A stretch of 64,000 bases of DNA from Actinopolyspora erythraea (GCF_002263515.1 NZ_CP022752.1:3534001-3598000); one strand, 5' to 3'; shown: positions 44,036 to 53,487, counted from the stretch's first letter. Translations and numbers: made by a program. Notes: generated by a model from the sequence alone, not told the origin.

Positions 44036-45123
44036 AACACCACCACCGAACGGAGGACGTCACCGTTTCGCATCTTCCCGAAGGAGGACTCCACGTCCCC
44101 CAGCTCGATCTGTTCGGTCACGAACTTCTCCAACGGAAGCCTGCCCTGCAACGACATCTCCACCAGCGCGGGAAAGTCCCTGGTCGGCAAGCAGTCCCCG
44201 TACCAGCTCGACTTCAGCGCCCCGCCTCTGGCGAACACGTCCAGCAGCGGCAGGTCGAGCCGCATGTCGGCAGTGGGCACCCCGACCAGTACCACCGTGC
44301 CCGCGAGATCACGGGCGTAGAACGCCTGCTCGTAGGTGCGGGGGCTGCCGACGGCCTCGATCACCAGATCAGCGCCGAACCCGTCGGTGGCATCGCGGAT
44401 TCCCGCCACCGGATCGGTGCTACCGGCATCCACCGTGTGGGTGGCGCCGAACTCGCGTGCCCACTCCAGCTTGCGGGGGTCGGTGTCCACGGCGATCACG
44501 CGGCGCGCTCCGGCCATGACGGCACCCGTCACCGCGCCGTCACCCACGCCACCGCAGCCGATCACGGCCACGGTGTCACCCGGACCGGCCGCCCCGGTGT
44601 TGACGGCCGCGCCGATTCCCGCCATCACTCCACAGCCCAGCAGCCCCGCCACGGCGGGCCGGGCGGCCGGGTCGACCTTGGTGCACTGCCCCGCGGCCAC
44701 CAGCGTCTTCTCCGCGAAGGCCCCGATCCCCAGCGCGGGGGACAGCGCGGTGCCGTCGCGCAACGTCATCGGCTGGGTCGCGTTGTGGGTGTCGAAGCAG
44801 TACTGCGGACGTCCACGGCGGCAGGCCCGGCACCGGCCGCAGACCGCACGCCAGTTGAGCACCACGAAGTCGCCGACGGCCGTGTCGGTGACGTCGGGGC
44901 CGACGGCCTCGACCACCCCGGCGGCCTCGTGCCCCAGCAGGAAGGGGAACTCGTCACTCACCCCGCCGTCGCGGTACTGCAGATCGGTGTGGCACACCCC
45001 GCAGGCCTGCACGCGCACCAGGGCCTCCCCCGGTCCGGGGTCCGGAACCAGCACCGTGGTCACCTCGACCGGCCGGGACGAGCCGGTCGCGACCACTCCA
45101 CGAACCTCGTTCGCCACCAACAA
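44032..45123 (-). CDS. mscR: S-(hydroxymethyl)mycothiol dehydrogenase/nitrosomycothiol reductase
   Basis: The 363-residue zinc alcohol dehydrogenase of the class III type acts on the mycothiol adduct of formaldehyde and on S-nitrosomycothiol. Catalytic zinc ligands are C41 and H65 ([18 protein letters not shown]), structural zinc cysteines C95, C98, C101 and C109, and the NAD loop is [43 protein letters not shown] is characteristic of MscR. It forms an operon with the MBL hydrolase. Together with nsrR/hmp it gives the window two NO-related defences. Confidence 0.93.
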   Translation of the reverse strand: MLVANEVRGVVATGSSRPVEVTTVLVPDPGPGEALVRVQACGVCHTDLQYRDGGVSDEFPFLLGHEAAGVVEAVGPDVTDTAVGDFVVLNWRAVCGRCRACRRGRPQYCFDTHNATQPMTLRDGTALSPALGIGAFAEKTLVAAGQCTKVDPAARPAVAGLLGCGVMAGIGAAVNTGAAGPGDTVAVIGCGGVGDGAVTGAVMAGARRVIAVDTDPRKLEWAREFGATHTVDAGSTDPVAGIRDATDGFGADLVIEAVGSPRTYEQAFYARDLAGTVVLVGVPTADMRLDLPLLDVFARGGALKSSWYGDCLPTRDFPALVEMSLQGRLPLEKFVTEQIELGDVESSFGKMRNGDVLRSVVVL

Positions 45124-45284
45124 CCTCCGGGAGTCGAGCGAAACACCACAGCTTGATCATCGTCGTACGACAGGCGGGCGAGCACAACCACGGCATCGGG
45201 ATCATCGCTCGATCGAATTGTCGGAGGGCCACGACCATCGTGCGGACCGGGCCATCGTCCGATCACATGTTAAGCACACTCAGT

Positions 45285-45305
45285 CACTGTGAGATTACAC
45301 TGTGA
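45285..45305. promoter_or_regulatory. direct repeat CACTGTGA in the mscR/DUF574 promoter region
   Basis: CACTGTGA occurs at 45285-45292 and 45298-45305, 13 bases apart, each within a short odd palindrome TCAC-T-GTGA or near it. It lies between divergent mscR and the second DUF574 gene. A regulator-binding site is possible; the protein is unknown. The rest of 45124-45417 has no gene. Confidence 0.35.
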
Positions 45306-45417
45306 TTGCGTTCTTCGTCGTCATCCGGCCCGGAACGGCACGAGTCGCACGGTGGACCTCCCGCGCCGGGCCGCTCCGTAACGTTCCACCAACGGAAGAG
45401 AAAAACAGGATGTGGGC

Positions 45418-46383
45418 ATGATCTGGGAAGAGTCCCGATACCGACGGCAGATGGACCTGACACGTCCCTGCGGCGCGCGAATCACCGATGCCTTCCTGGG
45501 CGGTTGCCACAACTTCGGAGTGGAGCGCGAGTTCGTGGAACGCGCCGAACGGGCGGTACCGGGGATCACCACCACCGTCCGGGAGAGCCGGGCCTTCCTG
45601 CGCCGCACGGTCGACCACTCGCTCAGGTCGGGAATCAGACAGTTCATCGACCTTGGTTCCGGGCTGCCCACAGTAGGGCACATCCACGAGATAGCGGGCA
45701 GGATCACCGCGGACCACCGGGTCGTCTACGTGGACAACGAACCGCTGACCGCCGCCCACGGTTCACGGCTGCTCGCCGACCACCCGCAGGCGGCGCTGCT
45801 GCACGAGGACTGCCGCGAGATCGACTCGATACTATCGGCCCCCGAGCTGCGGCGGCTCATCGACCTGGACGAACCGGTGGCGCTGATACTGACCGGGGTG
45901 GTGCACTCCCTGCCGGAGAGCTCGGATCCCCGCTCGCTGGTCAGGGCCTACCGGGACAGCCTCGCGGTGGGCAGTCACCTGGTGCTGGCACACTTCACCG
46001 ACAGTTTCTGCCCGGAACGGACGCGGGCTCTGCAGCGGTTGTACGCGGAGAGCTCGGACCCCATGTTCGCTCGCAGCACCGGCTGGATCGACAGCCTGTT
46101 CGGCGACTTCGAGATACTCGATCCCGGCGCGAGGCCGCTCACCGAATGGCGCCCCGATCCCCGTGGCACCGCCGAGGCGGAACGGTGCCAAGTGCTCTAC
46201 GGCGGGATCGGCCGCAAGCGGTCCGGGAGCGGGCTCAATTCGCTGGCGGTGAGCTCAGTGGGCACGCCGCGCCGCGGTACCACGCCGGACGATCCACAGC
46301 GCGAGGGCGGCGAGCAGGGCGACGAGCCCCGCGACGGACCAGGCCTCGGCCAGTCCCGTGCGGGAAGCCAGCACGCCGAATAG
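45418..46383 (+). CDS. DUF574 SAM-dependent methyltransferase-like protein, extended C-terminus
   Basis: The 321-residue protein is the second SAV2177/DUF574 member here: ITDAFLGGCHNFGVEREF, the SAM loop FIDLGSGLPTVGHIHEIAG, VVYVDNEPLTAAHGSR, SLPESSDPRSLVRAYRD and LTEWRPDPRG. The first 265 residues align with the family. The last about 50 (SSVGTPRRGTTPDDPQ to the end) are Gly/Arg/Glu-rich, unlike it, and run antisense into the 3' end of the MFS gene for 129 bases, so the native stop was probably lost. ATG 45418 is preferred over GTG 45412. Confidence 0.88.
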   Translation: MIWEESRYRRQMDLTRPCGARITDAFLGGCHNFGVEREFVERAERAVPGITTTVRESRAFLRRTVDHSLRSGIRQFIDLGSGLPTVGHIHEIAGRITADHRVVYVDNEPLTAAHGSRLLADHPQAALLHEDCREIDSILSAPELRRLIDLDEPVALILTGVVHSLPESSDPRSLVRAYRDSLAVGSHLVLAHFTDSFCPERTRALQRLYAESSDPMFARSTGWIDSLFGDFEILDPGARPLTEWRPDPRGTAEAERCQVLYGGIGRKRSGSGLNSLAVSSVGTPRRGTTPDDPQREGGEQGDEPRDGPGLGQSRAGSQHAE

Positions 46384-47451
46384 CAACGGGCCGCAGCTGC
46401 CCCCGACGTAGACACCGGTCTGACTGACCGAGGTCGCGCTGGCCACGCGCCCCGGGTACAACCCGGCGACCGCGAAGTTGAGCAGCCCCGGCCAGGCCCA
46501 TCCCGCGCCGAACGCGACGACCGCGCCGACGAGGAAGGTCGCCGGCAGCGGGAAGGCCATCAGCACGAAGCCCGCGGAACCGACCGACAGCAGCAGAACG
46601 ATCACCCCTATGGGGTTCGGGTTCCTGCGGTCGGCCAGCACTCCCATCGTCAACCTCATGCACAGCCCGGCCACCGAACCGACCGCCAGGACCATTCCGG
46701 CGGCACCCGGCCCGAACCCGACCTGGACCCCCGTGGTCGTCACGAAGGAGCCCAACGAATTCGCCGCCGCCGAGGCGAGACCGGCGGCCAGGGCTATCAG
46801 CAGCAGTACGCCTCTGCCCGGCGGGGCGGTTCCGGTCTCGGCTCTCGTGGCGTGCCCCTCGTGCGCGACCACCCTCGCGGGCACGAAGATCGCCGCGCAC
46901 AGTCCCACCAGCGCCGCGCCCGCGAAGGCCCAGCGCCAGCTGAACGTCAGCGCGACGGCCGGAACCGCCAGCCCCGCCAGCAGGGTGGAGGCGGGGATCG
47001 CGGACTGCTTGATGCCGAAGGCTGTGGCACGGCGGTTCGGGGGCACGCACTGGGAGATCAGCAGGTTCGAGGCCGGCTGCCCCAGGGCGTTGGGCAGACC
47101 GGCCAACCACGTCATGACCAGCAACCAGCCCAGGTGCCGCGAAGTGGCGATCCCCGAGGAGCACACCGCGCTGCCCACCGCCGCCAGTCGCATCGCCGTG
47201 ACGGCACCGATCCGTTCGGACAACCAGCCCATCAGCCGGGAGGAGAGCGCAGCCACCGCGAAGAACCCCGCCGCGCCGAGCCCGAGCACGGCCGGGCCGA
47301 AACCGAACTCCCGCTGGAGCTGCACGCCGAGGCCACCGACGAGGAAGGCGGGCAGGATGCCCACGGTCACCACGGCCGCGACCGCCAGCAGTGCGCGTCC
47401 GGGCAGTCGAACCAGGGGTTCGCGCGTCAACGGCATCGCGTCCGGCATCAC
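46255..47451 (-). CDS. MFS transporter
   Basis: The 398-residue protein has 12 hydrophobic segments and the MFS loop 2-3 pattern SRLMGWLSERIGAVTAMRL. The C-terminal half contains TMGVLADRRNPNPIGVIVLL. It resembles CynX/NimT- or YbfB-like permeases rather than drug-proton antiporters, so the cargo is uncertain. It is convergent with, and overlaps by 129 bases, the DUF574 gene. Two consecutive Met codons open the frame; ATG 47451 is used. Confidence 0.9.
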   Translation of the reverse strand: MMPDAMPLTREPLVRLPGRALLAVAAVVTVGILPAFLVGGLGVQLQREFGFGPAVLGLGAAGFFAVAALSSRLMGWLSERIGAVTAMRLAAVGSAVCSSGIATSRHLGWLLVMTWLAGLPNALGQPASNLLISQCVPPNRRATAFGIKQSAIPASTLLAGLAVPAVALTFSWRWAFAGAALVGLCAAIFVPARVVAHEGHATRAETGTAPPGRGVLLLIALAAGLASAAANSLGSFVTTTGVQVGFGPGAAGMVLAVGSVAGLCMRLTMGVLADRRNPNPIGVIVLLLSVGSAGFVLMAFPLPATFLVGAVVAFGAGWAWPGLLNFAVAGLYPGRVASATSVSQTGVYVGGSCGPLLFGVLASRTGLAEAWSVAGLVALLAALALWIVRRGTAARRAH

Positions 47452-47649
47452 GGCACCCGTTCCTGGTCGGCTCCGGCGGTCGGCCCACCAGCGTCATAAC
47501 ACTCCGGACCGCTGCGCCGAACGGACGAGTGACCGATCCCTCCCCGAAACGGCGCGCCGTCACCGCCCGGCGGAGCCGGGCTCGCCGGTTCGGGAGCGCC
47601 GGGACGGCGACCTCCGGGGAGATCCACCGCGTCGGGCACCGATCCGGTC

Positions 47650-48840
47650 TCAGTCCCGGAAGGCCTGCACCCCCGTCATGGCCGCCCCGATCGTCAGCGC
47701 GTGCATCTCGGAGGTTCCCTCGTAGGTCAGCACGGACTCGAGGTTGGTCATGTGCCGCATCACCGGGTACTCCAGCGAGATCCCGTTGGCCCCCAGCACG
47801 GTCCGCGCGGTGCGGGCCACCTCCAACGCCCCGCGCACATTGTCCAGCTTGCCGAAGCTGACCTGCTGCGGCAGCAGTTTGCCCTCGTCCTTGCGCCGCC
47901 CCAGGTGCAGTGCCAGCAGCCGACCGTTGTGCACCCGCACCGCCATGTCGGCGAGCTTGGACTGGGTGAGCTGGTGACCGGCCAGCGGCTTGCCGAACTG
48001 CTCGCGGGTGGTGGAGTAGTCCAGAGCGGCGCGCAGACAGCTGTGCGCCGCGCCGTTGGCTCCCCAGACGATGCCGTACCTGGCCTCGTTCAGACAGCTC
48101 AGCGGGCCGCGCAGCCCCACGGCCTCCGGCAGCACCGCGTCCTGCGGCAATCGGACCTCGTCGAGCACCAACTCACTGGTGACCGAGGCGCGCAGCGAGA
48201 GCTTGTGGTGGATCTCCGGCGCGCTGAACCCCGGTGTGTCGCTGGGAACCACGAACCCCCGGATTCCCTCCTCAGTGGTGGCCCACACGACGGCCACATC
48301 GGCGATCGTGCCGTTGGTGATCCACATCTTCCGACCGTTGAGCACCCAGTCCGTGCCGTCCCTGCGTGCCGAGGTGCGCATCGAGGCCGGGTCCGAGCCG
48401 TGGTCCGGCTCGGTCAACCCGAAGCAGCCGACGGTCTCCCCCGCCGCCATGCTCGGCAACCAGTACTGCTTCTGCTCCTCGGACCCCCAGCGCCATATCG
48501 CGAACATGGCCAGCGAGCCCTGCACCGAGACCAGCGAGCGGAGACCGGAGTCGCAGGCTTCCAGCTCCTCGCAGGCCACCCCGTAGTCCACGGCGGACAT
48601 CCCGGCACAGCCGTAGCCGTCCAGGTGCATCCCGAGCACACCGAGCTTGCCGAGCTCGCGCGCCAACTCGCGTGCGGCGGGAAGCTCGCCGCGCTCGAAC
48701 CAGTCCCCCACGTGGGGCTGCACCCGGTCGCGGCACAGTGCCCGCACACTGTCCCTGACGGCCAGTTGTTCGGTGGTGAGCTCGTCGTCGATCCCCAGCG
48801 GATCACGGGGGTCGAAGTCCGGGCGGGATCCGGCGTTCAT
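47650..48840 (-). CDS. gcdH: glutaryl-CoA dehydrogenase-type acyl-CoA dehydrogenase
   Basis: The 396-residue flavoprotein oxidises and decarboxylates glutaryl-CoA to crotonyl-CoA. Features are CEELEACDSGLRSLVSVQGSLAMFAI (typical of the Gcdh branch), GCFGLTEPDHGSDPASM, the FAD-binding KMWITNGTIADV, YSTTREQFGKPLAGHQLTQ and the catalytic Glu in LTYEGTSEMHAL. ATG 48840 is chosen over an in-frame start 40 codons upstream that has no family match. It follows a CaiB-type CoA transferase on the same strand by 23 bases, as in glutarate operons. Confidence 0.9.
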   Translation of the reverse strand: MNAGSRPDFDPRDPLGIDDELTTEQLAVRDSVRALCRDRVQPHVGDWFERGELPAARELARELGKLGVLGMHLDGYGCAGMSAVDYGVACEELEACDSGLRSLVSVQGSLAMFAIWRWGSEEQKQYWLPSMAAGETVGCFGLTEPDHGSDPASMRTSARRDGTDWVLNGRKMWITNGTIADVAVVWATTEEGIRGFVVPSDTPGFSAPEIHHKLSLRASVTSELVLDEVRLPQDAVLPEAVGLRGPLSCLNEARYGIVWGANGAAHSCLRAALDYSTTREQFGKPLAGHQLTQSKLADMAVRVHNGRLLALHLGRRKDEGKLLPQQVSFGKLDNVRGALEVARTARTVLGANGISLEYPVMRHMTNLESVLTYEGTSEMHALTIGAAMTGVQAFRD

Positions 48841-48863
48841 CTGCTCCAGCCTCCAGGGGCGCG

Positions 48864-50084
48864 TCAGATCGGGTGAATATCCATCCCCGAACCAGTGAGG
48901 TCGCGGGAGCGCGACTCCGGTTCGGGAGCGGCCGGCGGGGTACCGCGGCCGAAGAGCCAATCCAGGATCTCGGTGGTGTGCTCGCCCAACCGGGGCGGCG
49001 CCGTGGGACGGGCGTGGCCGGACTCGGAGAGCCCTATCGGGTTGCGCACCCCCGGCGACTCACCGCCCTCGTGGGAGAGCGTGGGCACGAGCCCCAGGGA
49101 CTCCGCGTAACGCACCGCCCCCGAGAGGTCGTTGACCTGCCCACAGGCGATCCCCACCCGTTGGAGTCGTTGCTGCCAGGCGGCGGCCGGGCGCGCACCG
49201 AGCACGTTCTCCAGTTCGGCCACGAGCTCCTCCCGGTTGTGCACCCGGTCGGCGTTGGTGGCGAACCGCGCGTCCTCCGCCATGCCGACGAGCCCCAGCG
49301 TCTCGGTGAGCCTGCGGAACTGCTCGTCGTTGCCCACCGCGACGGCGAGGGAGGCGTCCTCGCAGCGCAACGTCTCGTACGGGGCGATGCTGGGATGGCG
49401 GTTGCCCATCCGCTCGGGGCTGTCCCCGGTTGCCAGGAAGCTCCCGACCTGGTTGACCAGGCCGGACAACAGGCTGGAGAGCAGGTTGACCTCGATGTGC
49501 TGACCGGTTCCGGTCGACTCGCGCTGGCGCAGCGCCGCCAGGACTCCGAGAGCGGCGTCCTTACCGGTGAGCACGTCCACGACGGCCACTCCCACCTTGG
49601 TGGGAGGTCCGTCCGGTTGGCCGGTGATGCTCATCAACCCGCCGACCGCCTGCACGACGAAGTCGTATCCGGCCAGTTCCGCCCCCTCGGTCCGGCCGAA
49701 GCCCGAGATGGAGACGTACAGCAGGCCGGGGTTGTCCGCCCGCAGGCTCTCGTAACCGAGGCCGAACCGTTCCAGCGATCCCGGCCGGTGGTTCTCCACC
49801 AGCACGTCAGCGCGGCGCGCGAGCTCGACGGCGGCCTCGCGATCGCGCTCGTCGGTGAGGTCGAGCGCGACGCTGTGCTTGCCGCGGTTGAGCGACTCGA
49901 AGTAGGCCGAACTCGTCTCCGTCCAGGGCGGTCCCCAGGACCGGGTGTCGTCCCCGCTGCCGGGACGCTCGACCTTGACGACGGTCGCGCCGAGATCGGC
50001 GAGCAGCATCGTCGCGTAGGGGCCCGCCAGCACCCGGCTGAAGTCCGCGACGAGCACACCCTCCAGCGGCAGAGTCCGCGCCAT
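48864..50084 (-). CDS. CaiB/BaiF-type (class III) CoA transferase
   Basis: The 406-residue protein carries the family features LVADFSRVLAGPYATMLLADLGATVVKVERPGSGDDTR, SLNRGKHSVALDL, a catalytic Asp region in GYDFVVQAVGGLMSITGQPDG and GVAVVDVLTGKDAALGVLAAL. Its place in front of gcdH makes it a probable succinyl-CoA:glutarate CoA transferase (SUGCT-like) that activates glutarate. ATG 50084 follows AAAGGTGAG. It is divergent from a GntR regulator. Confidence 0.88.
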   Translation of the reverse strand: MARTLPLEGVLVADFSRVLAGPYATMLLADLGATVVKVERPGSGDDTRSWGPPWTETSSAYFESLNRGKHSVALDLTDERDREAAVELARRADVLVENHRPGSLERFGLGYESLRADNPGLLYVSISGFGRTEGAELAGYDFVVQAVGGLMSITGQPDGPPTKVGVAVVDVLTGKDAALGVLAALRQRESTGTGQHIEVNLLSSLLSGLVNQVGSFLATGDSPERMGNRHPSIAPYETLRCEDASLAVAVGNDEQFRRLTETLGLVGMAEDARFATNADRVHNREELVAELENVLGARPAAAWQQRLQRVGIACGQVNDLSGAVRYAESLGLVPTLSHEGGESPGVRNPIGLSESGHARPTAPPRLGEHTTEILDWLFGRGTPPAAPEPESRSRDLTGSGMDIHPI

Positions 50085-50231
50085 TCGGCTCTCACCTTTC
50101 CGCACTCACGGCGCGTTTCGCGTTCTGTGGATGTCCGCCCACCGCCGTTCGGAGGCGACCGCGGCCCCTGACGGGGGAACGGTCGCCGCACCGACGTTCC
50201 GAAGGGGCGGACGGCTTGCGCCAGCGTAAAG

Positions 50232-50250
50232 TTGGATCCAATATACAGTT
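50232..50250. promoter_or_regulatory. probable GntR operator in the CoA transferase/gntR intergenic region
   Basis: TTGGATCCAA (50232-50241) is a perfect palindrome, running into TATACAGTT, in the only AT-rich part of the 307 bases between the divergent genes. FCD-type GntR proteins often bind such T-TGG-CCA-A palindromes. Confidence 0.5.
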
Positions 50251-50391
50251 GAACGGGCACCGGTCAAGCCGAACCGAACGTGCGCGGCCCCGTCCGTCCG
50301 ACCGCATCGGTCAAGTAGCGGTCCTGCCGGGAGGACACGGGCCCGCAATCCCACGGGACGCTCGACTCCGACATCGGACCACGGGAGTGAG

Positions 50392-51048
50392 ATGCCACGA
50401 CCGCCGACGACACAGCAGTTCGTGCTCGATGAGCTGCGCAGGGCGATCCTGTCCCGCGAACTGGTGCCCAACCAGCCGATACGCCAGGACAGCGTGGCCC
50501 ACGAGCTGGGGGTCAGCCGGGTACCGCTCCGGGAGGCGCTCAAGACGCTCGAAGCCGAGGGGCAGGTGGTCTACCGTCCGCACCGGGGCTACACGGTCGC
50601 CGAACTCTCGCTGGCCGATCTGCTGGAGGTCTACCGGCTGCGTGAGCTGCTGGAGACCGAGGCCGCGACGCTCGCCCCGGCCAGGGCCGGTGAAGAGGAC
50701 GCGGCGCGGGTGCGGGAGGAGCTGCACGCGGTCGCCGGGGCGGCGGCGCGCGACGACCTGGTGGAGATGATCTCGGCCAACCGCAGGTTCCACTTCGCGC
50801 TGCTGGAACCGGCGGGGATGCCGTGGCTGATGCGCATGGTACGCACGCTGTGGGACACCACGGACGCCTACCGCGCGGTGTACTACAACTCCCCCGAGAA
50901 CCGGGACCGCGTGCTGGCGGAGCACGAGTCGATCGCGCGTGCCTTCGAGGCGCGCGAGGGCGCGGAACTGGCCCGGCTGCTGCGGCAGCACCGGGAACAC
51001 GCCGTGACGGCGTTGCGGTCGACGTTGGACCCGCCGGCGAACGACTGA
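50392..51048 (+). CDS. GntR-family (FadR/FCD) transcriptional regulator
   Basis: The 218-residue protein has an N-terminal winged helix (QFVLDELRRAILSRELVPNQPIRQDSVAHELGVSRVPLREALKTLEAEGQVVYRPHRGYTV) and a helical FCD domain (about 85-210) with ANRRFHFALLEPAG, ending in REHAVTALRSTL. It is divergent from the CoA transferase/gcdH pair with a palindrome between, so it is the likely repressor of that unit and may also control the fadB2-like gene behind it. CoA-esters or glutarate are candidate ligands. Confidence 0.93.
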   Translation: MPRPPTTQQFVLDELRRAILSRELVPNQPIRQDSVAHELGVSRVPLREALKTLEAEGQVVYRPHRGYTVAELSLADLLEVYRLRELLETEAATLAPARAGEEDAARVREELHAVAGAAARDDLVEMISANRRFHFALLEPAGMPWLMRMVRTLWDTTDAYRAVYYNSPENRDRVLAEHESIARAFEAREGAELARLLRQHREHAVTALRSTLDPPAND

Positions 51049-51062
51049 CGGCGCTCACGGAC

Positions 51063-51121
51063 CCGGTCGGCGGAGCACTTCGCCCGGCGGAACCCCGCCG
51101 GGCGAGCACCCCGCCGACCGG
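51063..51121. terminator. two-stem bidirectional terminator between gntR and hbd
   Basis: Outer stem CCGGTCGGCGG (51063-51073) pairs with CCGCCGACCGG (51111-51121); inner stem TCGCCCGGCGG (51080-51090) pairs with CCGCCGGGCGA (51095-51105) over a 4-base loop. It separates two convergent genes. Confidence 0.75.
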
Positions 51122-51156
51122 ACCGAAAAGCAGTCAACCGGGCCGGAAAGCAGCGG

Positions 51157-52017
51157 TCAGTACTGGTAGAAGCCCTTTCCGGACTTCTTGCCCAACAGCC
51201 CGGCGTCGACCATGCGGCGCAGCAGCGGCGGGGCCGCGTAGCCGGGGTCGCCGTACTCGGCGTGCATGGAGTCGGCTATGGCCACGACCGTGTCCAGTCC
51301 GACCATGTCCGCCAGCGTCAGCGGTCCCATCGGGTGGGCGCAGCCGAGCACCATGCCGTTGTCGATGTCCTCGGCCGAGGCGAAGCCGCTCTCGTACATC
51401 CGCACGGCCGAGAGCAGGTACGGCACCAACAGCGCGTTGACCACGAAACCGGCCCTGTCCTGGGCCCTGATCGGCTGCTTGCCGAGCTGTTCGGTCGCGA
51501 ACTCGCCCGCCCGTCGCACGGTCTCCTCGGTGGTGACCAGCGAGGGCACCAGTTCGACGAGTTTCAGGACCGGGACCGGGTTGAAGAAGTGGATACCGAT
51601 GACGCTCCCGGGACGCTCGGTGGCCCCGGCCAGTTTGGCGATCGGAATGGACGAGGTGTTGGAGGCCAGCACCGCATCCCGGTCGGTGACGATCCGGTCC
51701 AGCTCGGCGAACACGGAAGTCTTGACCTCGGGATTCTCGGCCACGGCCTCGACCACCAGCTGCCGGTCGGCCTGGTCCGCCAGCCGGGTGGTGATGTTCA
51801 GCCGTTCCAGGGCGGAATCCCTGGTGGCCTCGTCGAGCTTGCCGTTGCCGACCGCGCGGTCCATGGACTTTCGGATCCGCGCACGGGCCGCCGCGGCGGC
51901 GTCCTCGTCGATCTCGGAGAGCACCACGTCGAGTCCGGCCCGGACGCTGACCTCGGCGATGCCCGAACCCATCAGGCCGCCGCCCACGACACCCACACGT
52001 TGGATCTGCCCCACCAC
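51157..52017 (-). CDS. 3-hydroxybutyryl-CoA dehydrogenase
   Basis: The 286-residue NAD-dependent enzyme has VGVVGGGLMGSGIAEVSVRAGL (NAD loop), VEAVAENPEVKTSVFAELD, ASNTSSIPIAKLAG, GIHFFNPVPVLKLVELVP with the catalytic His, and the C-terminal domain DNGMVLGCAHPMGPLTLADMVGLD. It converts 3-hydroxybutyryl-CoA to acetoacetyl-CoA, the step after crotonyl-CoA hydration, which fits use of the crotonyl-CoA made by GcdH. It corresponds to FadB2/HbdA-type proteins of mycobacteria. It is convergent with gntR. Confidence 0.95.
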   Translation of the reverse strand: MVGQIQRVGVVGGGLMGSGIAEVSVRAGLDVVLSEIDEDAAAAARARIRKSMDRAVGNGKLDEATRDSALERLNITTRLADQADRQLVVEAVAENPEVKTSVFAELDRIVTDRDAVLASNTSSIPIAKLAGATERPGSVIGIHFFNPVPVLKLVELVPSLVTTEETVRRAGEFATEQLGKQPIRAQDRAGFVVNALLVPYLLSAVRMYESGFASAEDIDNGMVLGCAHPMGPLTLADMVGLDTVVAIADSMHAEYGDPGYAAPPLLRRMVDAGLLGKKSGKGFYQY

Positions 52018-52277
52018 TGAGTTCCTTTCGCCTCACGCCCGGCCGGCGGGCAGCCGCTCGCCGCCCGGGCACCGCTCGATCCGACTATTACCGACCAGTA
52101 ACCTCGGTGGGCGACAACTCTAGTAGCCCGGCACCGGAACGGAAACCAGGCCGTGACGCCCAGACCCCGTGCCGGTGCTCCTCGGTGTGCGGTGGACCGG
52201 CGCCCGAGTCGTCGCGAGCCCGGCGGAAGTGCGCGCCCGTCCCGGAAGGGTTCGAGCGGATCGAACGGAAATCCCGA

Positions 52278-52982
52278 TCAGGCCGTGGTCGTCGGGAGCA
52301 GGTAACGGGAGAACCAGGCACCGGCCGCTTCGGCGACCTGTTCCAGCGCCCCCGCCTCCTCGAACAGGTGGGTAGCGTTGGGCACCCGGTGCACCTCGTG
52401 CTCGACGGTGAGCTCGCGGGCGACGTTCTCGTTGAGCCGCAGCACCTCGGCGTCCCGCTCGCCCACCACGAACAACGTGGGCGCCCGCAGCCCGGCGAGC
52501 CGCTCCGTCGCCAGGTCGGGGCGCCCGCCCCGCGAGACCACCGCGCGCACCTCGCGCGGGCGACGGACCGCGGCTCCCAGCGCGGCGGCGGCTCCGGTGC
52601 TGGCGCCGAACAGCCCCAGGGCGCGGTTCCGGAGATCCTCGCGCTCGGCGAGCCGGTCGAGCACACCCAGCACCCTGGCGGTCAGCAGCTCCACGTCGAA
52701 CCGGATCCTGCCGTCCCGCTCGTCCTGGAGCCGTTCGGGCGGCGTCAGCAGATCCAGCAGCAACGTGGTCAGCCCCATCCCGTTCAACCGCCGGGCCACG
52801 GCGACGTTGCGCGGGCTGTGCCGCGACGAGCCGCTGCCGTGCACGAACACGACCAGACCACCCGGCTCGTCGGGCCCGGCCAGATCCCCGGTCAGCTCCT
52901 CGCCGCCCGCCGCCTCCCTGGCGGGCAACGAGATCTCCGTGCCCACCCGACCACCGGCGGTGGGATACCGTTCAGCGTTCAC
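52278..52982 (-). CDS. dienelactone-hydrolase-like alpha/beta hydrolase
   Basis: The 234-residue protein has an alpha/beta-hydrolase fold: LVVFVHGSGSSRHSPRN (oxyanion loop), the nucleophile elbow GLFGASTGAAAALGAA, APTLFVVGERDAEV and the catalytic His in VPNATHLFEEAGAL. The pattern with VFVHGSGSSRHSPRN matches the hydrolase half of actinobacterial phosphoribosyltransferase-linked proteins. Its start overlaps the end of the upstream DUF5709 gene by 11 bases, so both are cotranscribed. The substrate is unknown. Upstream of 52018-52277 nothing else is seen. Confidence 0.88.
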   Translation of the reverse strand: MNAERYPTAGGRVGTEISLPAREAAGGEELTGDLAGPDEPGGLVVFVHGSGSSRHSPRNVAVARRLNGMGLTTLLLDLLTPPERLQDERDGRIRFDVELLTARVLGVLDRLAEREDLRNRALGLFGASTGAAAALGAAVRRPREVRAVVSRGGRPDLATERLAGLRAPTLFVVGERDAEVLRLNENVARELTVEHEVHRVPNATHLFEEAGALEQVAEAAGAWFSRYLLPTTTA

Positions 52983-53487
52983 TGTCCTCCACCCGTTCGG
53001 CGTCCTCCTCCGGAGCCCGCTCCACCACCTCGGGATCAGTGGCGTCGATCCCCTCGGTGGAGGAGGCGCTCAACCCGGTGCTCCCGGTCCGCCCGGCCTC
53101 CACCACGGTCGCGCCGGTCGTCCGTATCGGCCGCTCCTCGGCCGTGCCCGTCTCCCCGCCGGGCTCGGGGCCTTCGGCCTCCTCCCCGGAGCCGGCCGCC
53201 GACGCTGAGTCGGGGGACTCGGCCGCCCGCTCCCCGAAGTCGGGGCGCTGCTCGGCCAGCCGCTGGTCCAGCTCGGGGCCCTCAGCCTGCTCACTCGGCG
53301 TCGGCCGCTGCCGGGTGACCTCGGACCAGCCCTCCGGAGGTTCGAGCCCACCTTCCAACGGGTCGACGGCGAGCTCGTCCTCGTCCAGATCGGCGGCCGA
53401 CTGCAACCGCGCGGGATCCGTCGGCTGATCACCACTGGAAACGACCTCGTCGGCCGAAGGTGTCTCACCGTCCAACGGATCCGACAT
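52972..53487 (-). CDS. DUF5709-type acidic protein
   Basis: The 171-residue, very acidic and probably disordered protein carries the family stretches AADLDEDELAVDPLEGGLEPPEGWSEVTRQRP and ELDQRLAEQRPDF that mark DUF5709. ATG 53487 (MSDPLDGETPSADEV) is chosen because it begins the acidic part. Function is unknown; DUF5709 genes are common in actinomycetes and often lie near stress-related genes. Coupled to the downstream hydrolase. Confidence 0.8.
   Translation of the reverse strand: MSDPLDGETPSADEVVSSGDQPTDPARLQSAADLDEDELAVDPLEGGLEPPEGWSEVTRQRPTPSEQAEGPELDQRLAEQRPDFGERAAESPDSASAAGSGEEAEGPEPGGETGTAEERPIRTTGATVVEAGRTGSTGLSASSTEGIDATDPEVVERAPEEDAERVEDSER

Noticed and set aside
45285..45305. CRP/GlxR site at the CACTGTGA repeats
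   Set aside because: The spacing and orientation do not form TGTGA-N6-TCACA; the elements are direct repeats.
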